This document shows, piece after piece, positions 58,458-64,000 of a stretch of 64,000 nt of DNA. The position numbers and the translations under genes were made by a program. The stretch spans positions 1 through 64,000 of the forward strand of contig NZ_JAATJL010000001.1 of the NCBI RefSeq assembly GCF_011927905.1, written 5' to 3'. Source of the DNA: Arthrobacter pigmenti. Its GTDB lineage: Bacteria > Actinomycetota > Actinomycetes > Actinomycetales > Micrococcaceae. The first letter of the stretch is position 1; each line of letters opens with the position of its first letter. The notes beneath the pieces are model-generated. The model saw only the letters and a list, made by a program, of their open reading frames with translations, was not told the origin of the DNA and searched no databases.

Positions 58458-59258
58458 ATGAAGAGAGCCGAACGGCTCAGCGCCATTCTGGACCTGCTCG
58501 CTGAGTCGAACCAGGTTGAGGTTGAGGACATCGTGGAGAAGCTCGCGGTCTCCCCGGCCACGGCGCGGCGCGACCTCGACAGCCTTGCATCCCAACGCCT
58601 GCTGACGCGTACCCGGGGTGGCGCCACCATCGAGACGGTGGCCTACGATCTACCGGTCCGCTACAACAAGGACAACCAGACCGAGCACAAGCGGGCCATC
58701 GCCCAGGCAGCCAGCGAACTGATCCCGCGCGGGGCCGTCATCGGACTGTGCGGGGGAACCACCAGCACGGCGATCGCGTCGGTACTCAGCACGCGGCGTG
58801 ACCTCATGGAGCCCTCCAACAAGCCCACCCTCACGGTCGTCACGAACGCCATCAACATTGCCGCCCAGCTGGCCGTGCGTCCCAACATTAAGATCATGGT
58901 GACGGGTGGCATCGTCAACCCGAGATCCTACGAACTGGTGGGCCCTTACACAGACATCATCCTGCAGAATGTGGCCCTTGACTTCGCTTTCGTGGGCGTG
59001 AACGGCCTGGACCCGGAAGTGGGTCCGACGGTCAGCGACGAGGGTGAGGCTGCGGTGAACGCACTCGTGGCACGCCGGGCATTCGCTGCGTACGTGGTCG
59101 CTGACTCCTCGAAGATCGGCGTGCGGTCCTTCGCCACCATGAACGGGTATGTGTTCAGCAACCTCATCACCGATAGCGGCATCACCCAGGAGCAGATCAG
59201 CGCCTTCGAGGAGCGGGGGACAAACGTGATTGTCGCCCCGCCCGTCGAAGTCGACTAA
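58458..59258 (+). CDS. DeoR-family regulator (AgaR-like)
   Basis: A 266-residue DeoR protein. The winged helix (V-E-V-E-D-I-V-E-K-L-A-V-S-P-A-T-A-R-R-D-L) is followed by a sugar-phosphate-sensing DeoRC domain with G-G-T-T-S-T. It closes the five-gene operon and should respond to a tagatose or galactosamine phosphate. GAAAGG precedes the ATG; the shared TTTGATGAA motif just upstream suggests self-control. A terminator follows. Confidence 0.87.
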   Translation: MKRAERLSAILDLLAESNQVEVEDIVEKLAVSPATARRDLDSLASQRLLTRTRGGATIETVAYDLPVRYNKDNQTEHKRAIAQAASELIPRGAVIGLCGGTTSTAIASVLSTRRDLMEPSNKPTLTVVTNAINIAAQLAVRPNIKIMVTGGIVNPRSYELVGPYTDIILQNVALDFAFVGVNGLDPEVGPTVSDEGEAAVNALVARRAFAAYVVADSSKIGVRSFATMNGYVFSNLITDSGITQEQISAFEERGTNVIVAPPVEVD

Positions 59259-59272
59259 GTCCTCCACGAAAG

Positions 59273-59302
59273 AAGCCCCTGCCGCTCGGCTGGGGCTTTT
59301 TT
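59273..59302 (+). terminator. Rho-independent terminator after the DeoR gene
   Basis: AAGCCCC-T-GCC / GGC-T-GGGGCTT with a 4-nt loop (59273-59298), followed by TTTT and C. It separates the sugar-phosphate operon from the GH31 gene, which must have its own promoter in 59303-59407. Confidence 0.85.
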
Positions 59303-59407
59303 CGCGTCCACTATTGACCCAGATCACATTTTGAGTGACTATTAATGCATCAAGGGCACCACAAACAATCAGTAAAGATCAAACCGTCCGCACCGAGAGT
59401 TGAGATT

Positions 59408-62400
59408 ATGACCATGAGCACTACATGGGGCGCGAGGAAGCGCACCCGGAGTGCCGGCGTCGTCGGTCTGTCAGCGTTGCTTGCCTTTGGCAGCATCCCG
59501 GCAATCGCCACGGCACCCGCACTTGCCAACGAAACGGAGCCGACGACGACGTCGGTTACCACCCCGATTGCCGTCAAGCCAGTCACGCCGGAAGTAGCGG
59601 TCGACGACGGCGGCACCCCGATCGGCGCCATCACCGACGTGGTGCACGAAGGTTCGGTTGTCACACTGACCGCCGCGAACGGCGCCATGCGCGTGACCTT
59701 CCTGGACAACCGGAACTTCCGCCTCGAAGCGGATCCCAGTGGGGAGTTCACCGATCCGGCAAACACGCCGCAGAATGACCCCGCCCGCACGGCGAACATC
59801 GTGGTCGGCGCCGAGACGTTCGACGGCGCCGCGGTCAGCGTTGCCGACGGTGACGTCATTACGCTCAAGACCGCCGACATCACGCTGAGCATCGAAAAGG
59901 CAACCGGCAAGACCACGCTGAAGCGGGCAGACGGTTCAGTGGTCTGGGCAGAGGCGGTCCCGATTACCTTCGGCGGCAACTCCGCAACGCAGCACCTTGC
60001 TGACAACGAGGGTGAGCAGTTCATCGGCGGCGGTATGCAGAACGGGCGTTCCGTCCACACCGATGCCACCATCAACATCGCCCGCAACTTCGACTGGGAC
60101 GACGACGGCTACCCCAATGCGGTGCCGTATTACATGTCCTCGAACGGTTACGGCGTTCTCCGCAACACCTTTGCCCGCGGCAGCTACGACTTCAAGAACA
60201 ACACCACCACCCACGAAGAGAAGCGCTTCGACGCCTATTACTTCGTCGGTGACTACAAAGAGTCACTGGAGTCCTACACCCAGCTGACCGGCCGCCCCAT
60301 GCTTCCCCCGATCTACGGGCTGGAGTACGGCGACGCCGACTGCTACAACCGCGGTAACAGCACCTACACCGCTTACAAGGATCCGGCCAAGCTGCGTACC
60401 CCGCAGGCGCTGGACTTCGCGAAGGAATTCGTGGAGCACGACATGCCCGCCGGCTGGATGCTCGTCAACGACGGCTACGGCTGTGAGTACGTCGAACTTC
60501 CAGAAACCGTGGATGCGATCAAGGAAGAAACGGGCCTCGTCACCGGCCTGTGGACCCAGCGCTCGCTGACCAACCAGGAGTTCGAGGTCGGCGAAGCCGG
60601 TGTGCGCATGCGCAAGCTCGACGTCGCCTGGGTTGGCCAGGGCTACCGCCAGGCCCTCACCGGCTGCGAGTCTGCGTACAACGGGATCGAGCAGTACTCC
60701 GATGCCCGCGGCTACTCGCTGATGGTCGAAGGCTGGGCAGGGTCGCAGCGCTGCGGCATGCAGTGGACCGGAGACCACTCCGGAAACCTCGACGCCGTCC
60801 GCTGGCAGATTTCCGCGCTGACCGGCGCAGGTAATTCCGGACTCGCCTTCACTACCGGCGATGTTGACGGAATCTTCGGCGGCTCCACTGAGAGCTACGT
60901 CCGTGACCTGCAGTGGAAGGCCTTCGCTCCCGCGCTCTACTCGATGAGCGGCTGGGCCTCGACGGACAAGCGGCCTTACCTGTACGGCGAGGAAGCAACC
61001 GAGATCAACCGGAACTACCTGCAACTGCGTCAGCGCCTGATGCCGTACATCTACACTCTGGCCCAGGAGTCCCACGCCACCGGTATGCCGATGATGCGCT
61101 CCATGGCGCTTGAGTACCCGCAGGATCCGAACTCCTACAGCGCCGAAGCCAACAACCAGTTCCTCCTTGGGGAGGATTACCTGGTGGCTCCCGTGTTCAA
61201 GGATTCGGACATCCGCAACGGCATCTACCTGCCCGCAGGGGAACAGTGGGTGGATTACTGGACCGGCAAGATCTACGAGGGCGGCCAGGTACTGAACGGT
61301 GTTGCCGCTCCACTGGAGCAACTGCCGATCTTCGTCCGTTCCGGTGCCCTGGTTCCGCAAGGAATCACGGCCCGCAACGCGTCGCTGGTCCCCGAGGATT
61401 CCCCGATCACCCTTGAGGTGTACCCGGAGGGCGAGAGCAGCTTCACCCTGTATGAGGATGAGAAGATCACCCGCGAGTACAAGGACGGCGAGTTCAGCAA
61501 TCAGCAGTTCGACGTGAAAGCGCCGAATGCAGGCAAGCGCGGAACCGTGAGGATCACGATCGGTGAGCGCGAAGGCACCTACGACGGCATGGCTGAAGCC
61601 CGTCCGTACATGGTCAAGGCCCACAGCGGGTCCGAGCCGCGCGGAGTGCAGGTAGGCAGGGACAAGCTGGCGAAGGTCGCTTCCCAGGCTGAGCTGGATG
61701 CTGTCGAGTCCGGCTGGTTCTACGACGCCGAGACCGCGGGCGGAGTGGTTGTAGTCAAGACTGCACCGATCGCCTCCGGAGCCAGCGAAACCATCAACCT
61801 GTTGAACACCAGTGCGGTGGGCGGCCAGGATGCTGACTCCTTCGCCGCCCAGGTGAACGTCGGACTCGAGGAGCAGGTCTTCCAGGGCAACAACACCACC
61901 GTGACCGCGACGTTCGTCAACGCAGGCACCAAACCCAAGTTCGACGTCGTACTCACCCCAGAGCTGCCCGAGGGCTGGGAGGTTCTGGAGAGCTCCGGTA
62001 CCGAAGCGCGCAAGGTCGACCCCGGTAAATCCGTGACGGCGGAGTTCGTGGTGACGCCATCGTCAGACGCCGCAGCCGGGCTGCAGACCCTTCGGGTAAG
62101 CGCCGATTACAAGGACGTCAGCAAGACAGAGCGGTCCGTATCCGGAGCGAACCAGTTGGACGTTGCGTACGGTTCGCTGCAGGGTGCATTCAACGCGGTG
62201 TCCATCACAGATCTGAACACCGCGGCGAACGGCAACTTCGACGGCGGCGGGGCTACCTTCTCCGCTGATGCGCTCGCTGCAGCCGGTGCGACGCCGGGGG
62301 CGACCATCACTGTCGGCGAAGGTGATTCGGCGATCAACTACACGTGGCCTACACCAGTTGGCGAGCCGAACTCGGTTGAACCTGCAGGTCAGACCATTGC

Positions 62401-63214
62401 GCTGCAGGGTCAGGGCACGCACCTGGCGATCCTCGGTACCGCTGCGAGCGGTTCGGGTGTGAATCCCGAACTCACCCTGACCTACACCGACGGCACGGTC
62501 CAGAAGGCTAACGTCTTCTTCCCGAACTGGCTTCCGCAGGGATCCCTTGGTGGAGCGCAGGTTGCCATCAGGTCAATGGGCAGGAACAACTCGAACAACC
62601 CCGATGTGTACGAGTACCCCACTTACGGGTATCAGGTTTACTCGAACCTCGTTAGGCTGAACCCGGGCAAGGAGCTGGCCTCGGTGGACCTTCCCACCGA
62701 AAGCAGGGTGAAGTTGTTCGACTGGCAGATTGTTGAGCAGCCGTTGCCGCCTGCACCGGAGTCCACAGCCTTCATCTCGGACCTCAACTGGATCAGTGCA
62801 ACGAACGGCTACGGAGTCATCGGCAAGGATGTGGTGAACAAGGATTCGGCGTCGTCCCCTGACAAGCCGCTGAAGATCAACTACACCGATCCGGCCACGG
62901 GTACGCAGCCCACCTACGAGAAGGGCCTGGGCGTGCACGCACTGTCCAAGATCACCTACTACGTTGGCGGCAAGTGCTCCTCCTTCACCTCTGAGGTTGG
63001 CCTCGAAGCAGGATTCAACGGAAACGTGATCTTCAAGGTGGACACGGACGGCGCGAACCAGTACCAGTCACGGACCTTTACCCCTGGCTTTGCGCCGGAA
63101 TCCGTGAACGTTGACCTGACCGGCGTGCAGTACGTGGACCTGATCGTCCAGGCGCCGGGCAGCATCAACGGAGCCCACGGCGTGTGGGGCGACGCGAAGT
63201 TCAACTGCGGATAA
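59408..63214 (+). CDS. Secreted GH31 glycosidase with NEW3 and NPCBM modules, probable alpha-N-acetylgalactosaminidase
   Basis: A 1268-residue secreted enzyme. The signal peptide ends about A40 (P-A-L-A/N-E). An N-terminal beta-sandwich is followed by a GH31 barrel (about 290-620) with G-D-A-D-C-Y-N-R-G, nucleophile D405 in K-L-D-V-A-W-V-G and acid/base D456 in W-T-G-D-H-S-G. A NEW3 domain (about 815-905), a beta-rich domain found in other actinobacterial glycosidases (about 920-1115) and a C-terminal NPCBM/CBM51-like module (about 1117-1268) follow. Barrel motifs resemble GH31 alpha-N-acetylgalactosaminidases as I recall them. The upstream galactosamine-type operon fits; alpha-galactosidase is the main alternative. 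No sorting signal is seen. Confidence 0.8.
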   Translation: MTMSTTWGARKRTRSAGVVGLSALLAFGSIPAIATAPALANETEPTTTSVTTPIAVKPVTPEVAVDDGGTPIGAITDVVHEGSVVTLTAANGAMRVTFLDNRNFRLEADPSGEFTDPANTPQNDPARTANIVVGAETFDGAAVSVADGDVITLKTADITLSIEKATGKTTLKRADGSVVWAEAVPITFGGNSATQHLADNEGEQFIGGGMQNGRSVHTDATINIARNFDWDDDGYPNAVPYYMSSNGYGVLRNTFARGSYDFKNNTTTHEEKRFDAYYFVGDYKESLESYTQLTGRPMLPPIYGLEYGDADCYNRGNSTYTAYKDPAKLRTPQALDFAKEFVEHDMPAGWMLVNDGYGCEYVELPETVDAIKEETGLVTGLWTQRSLTNQEFEVGEAGVRMRKLDVAWVGQGYRQALTGCESAYNGIEQYSDARGYSLMVEGWAGSQRCGMQWTGDHSGNLDAVRWQISALTGAGNSGLAFTTGDVDGIFGGSTESYVRDLQWKAFAPALYSMSGWASTDKRPYLYGEEATEINRNYLQLRQRLMPYIYTLAQESHATGMPMMRSMALEYPQDPNSYSAEANNQFLLGEDYLVAPVFKDSDIRNGIYLPAGEQWVDYWTGKIYEGGQVLNGVAAPLEQLPIFVRSGALVPQGITARNASLVPEDSPITLEVYPEGESSFTLYEDEKITREYKDGEFSNQQFDVKAPNAGKRGTVRITIGEREGTYDGMAEARPYMVKAHSGSEPRGVQVGRDKLAKVASQAELDAVESGWFYDAETAGGVVVVKTAPIASGASETINLLNTSAVGGQDADSFAAQVNVGLEEQVFQGNNTTVTATFVNAGTKPKFDVVLTPELPEGWEVLESSGTEARKVDPGKSVTAEFVVTPSSDAAAGLQTLRVSADYKDVSKTERSVSGANQLDVAYGSLQGAFNAVSITDLNTAANGNFDGGGATFSADALAAAGATPGATITVGEGDSAINYTWPTPVGEPNSVEPAGQTIALQGQGTHLAILGTAASGSGVNPELTLTYTDGTVQKANVFFPNWLPQGSLGGAQVAIRSMGRNNSNNPDVYEYPTYGYQVYSNLVRLNPGKELASVDLPTESRVKLFDWQIVEQPLPPAPESTAFISDLNWISATNGYGVIGKDVVNKDSASSPDKPLKINYTDPATGTQPTYEKGLGVHALSKITYYVGGKCSSFTSEVGLEAGFNGNVIFKVDTDGANQYQSRTFTPGFAPESVNVDLTGVQYVDLIVQAPGSINGAHGVWGDAKFNCG

Positions 63215-63231
63215 CGCGTTCCCTTGAGACT

Positions 63232-63268
63232 CAGCGGCCGGTTGCCCGAACAGGGTGGCCGGCCGCTG
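63232..63268 (+). terminator. Hairpin behind the GH31 gene
   Basis: CAGCGGCCGG (63232-63241) and CCGGCCGCTG (63259-63268) pair perfectly over 10 bp around 17 nt, 18 nt after the stop. It lacks a T run but is well placed to end the GH31 message. Confidence 0.6.
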
Positions 63269-63314
63269 CAGTTAACCGCCCGGGTGCTTCTTGGTTAGGC
63301 GGTTGGTTCGATTA

Positions 63315-63395
63315 CGTGCAGGTCTGGACTGGTCCAGCGGCGTGTCTGTCGCGACACGCCGCTGGATGTGCCCCTCCGGCCGGCAGACCTGCACG
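63315..63395. repeat. Nested double palindrome between GH31 and DUF559 genes
   Basis: Outer arms CGTGCAGGTCTG (63315-63326) and CAGACCTGCACG (63384-63395) enclose inner arms TCCAGCGGCGTGTC (63333-63346) and GACACGCCGCTGGA (63353-63366) with a 6-nt loop. Both pairs are perfect. The 81 bp unit ends 15 nt before the DUF559 stop codon. Confidence 0.75.
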
Positions 63396-63409
63396 GAATC
63401 GTCTCTGCG

Positions 63410-64000
63410 TTACCGGATTACACGCCCCGACAACACCGTTCCGACTCTCGAAACGACGTAATCCCGGTTGAACATGATGTCCTCGTAGCTGAAGCGGAGG
63501 TACGAGTATCCGCGTGCGGTCAGCTCGTTGTTCCGCCGTCGGTCCCGGTTTCGAGCCTTCCGATCGGAGTGGAACTCATCGCCGTCGACCTCCACGACCA
63601 GGAAACCTTCAAGCAGGAAGTCCACCCTGCCGACGCCGTCGATCCGGACCTGCGTCTCCACATGAAAGCCCGCCTGACGGAACAGAATGCGAGCGACGAC
63701 TTCGATCGCAGACTCCGCGCACCCCGTCACGAGGCTCAAGGAGGCCCGGGCTTTGCCGTTCCGGTTGCCTTGCAGGCGTTGTTCGATGAAGGACTTGACC
63801 GTATCGCCGCGCCTGAGCGAACTTTCGACGACGACGGCGGCATCGATCGGGGGCAGGCACTGCAGGGCGTGGACCAGAGTATCGACGACACCCAGCAAGG
63901 GAAGGGATGGATGCGTTTTGACTGTGCGGAACTGGTGGTTCACGTTGCCGCCCGAATTTCGTCCGATTCCGCTGATGTGCAATTTCGGAGGTGGTGTGAG
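63410..64000 (-). CDS. DUF559 (PD-(D/E)XK-like) protein, partial
   Basis: The last 196 codons of a gene whose 5' end is beyond the window; the frame stays open to the edge. The DUF559 part (V-D-F-L-L-E-G, V-V-E-V-D-G-D-E-F-H, R-R-N-N-E-L) is very close to the protein at 31607, with long identical runs such as R-L-Q-G-N-R-N-G-K-A-R-A. Upstream residues also align to the linker of that protein, so an AbiEi-type HTH outside the window is expected. Confidence 0.75.
   Translation of the reverse strand, partial: LTPPPKLHISGIGRNSGGNVNHQFRTVKTHPSLPLLGVVDTLVHALQCLPPIDAAVVVESSLRRGDTVKSFIEQRLQGNRNGKARASLSLVTGCAESAIEVVARILFRQAGFHVETQVRIDGVGRVDFLLEGFLVVEVDGDEFHSDRKARNRDRRRNNELTARGYSYLRFSYEDIMFNRDYVVSRVGTVLSGRVIR

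Noticed and set aside
60263-61624. 453-codon minus-strand frame within the GH31 gene
   Set aside because: It is antisense to the catalytic barrel, whose motifs are intact on the plus strand.
1-64000. tRNA, rRNA, CRISPR arrays, insertion sequences or prophage genes
   Set aside because: None was seen on reading both strands. The inverted repeats found lack transposase genes and regular spacing.

Overview
The window is high-GC chromosomal DNA from an actinobacterium, most likely a Micrococcaceae (Arthrobacter-like) soil organism. Support: Actinobacteria-specific families (AmaP/DUF6286, DUF3151, UdgX), many GTG starts, the pyrE - UdgX - trmH - fba - DUF3151 housekeeping block, and repeated start codons 5-7 nt behind a TANNNT -10 box (leaderless mRNAs). 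I saw no rRNA, tRNA, CRISPR array, insertion sequence or prophage. About 62 protein genes fill nearly all the sequence; the longest gene-free stretch is about 335 bases, upstream of pyrE.

Layout. 1-1384: end of an envelope-stress (Asp23/AmaP) operon. 1447-3962: AlkZ-like winged-helix protein, deacetylase-like lipoprotein, DUF2975 membrane protein. 4007-9591: complete non-phosphorylative L-fucose pathway (dehydrogenase, lactonase, dehydratase, KDF dehydrogenase, diketo-acid hydrolase) with a FadR-type GntR regulator and three shared ACATCTGA sites. 9616-15923: alpha-glucoside module (GH13 glucosidase, AglEFG-type ABC importer, LacI regulator, perfect operator). 16030-22051: AlaX, MFS, unknown protein, xthA, orphan histidine kinase, nadE. 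22079-31458: sugar regulon (two TIM-barrel isomerase/epimerase-like enzymes, Gfo/Idh/MocA oxidoreductase, RbsABC-type importer, ROK repressor), substrate unknown.

31607-32434: AbiEi-HTH/DUF559 protein with a close paralogue at the right edge. 32771-39360: housekeeping block (pyrE, Tat alpha/beta hydrolase, UdgX, phosphatase, HAD, TrmH-type methylase, MarR, fba, DUF3151). 40142-44678: GntP permease, class III CoA-transferase, HMG-CoA-lyase-type lyase and IclR regulator, probably a catabolic module for a 3-hydroxy diacid such as citramalate. 44699-53597: small acidic protein, DUF72, lipoproteins, purA, D-threonine-aldolase-like enzyme, nitrilase-type hydrolase, DrrAB-like exporter; TetR regulator at 53714.

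54704-63214 is the most distinctive region. A SIS isomerase, ROK kinase, PfkB kinase, class II aldolase and DeoR regulator form a galactosamine/tagatose-6-phosphate route, followed by a large secreted GH31 enzyme with NEW3 and NPCBM (CBM51-like) modules. The GH31 motifs and neighbours suggest an alpha-N-acetylgalactosaminidase. A dispersed 18-19 bp inverted repeat occurs twice (25189 and 48885), each time just behind stop codons.
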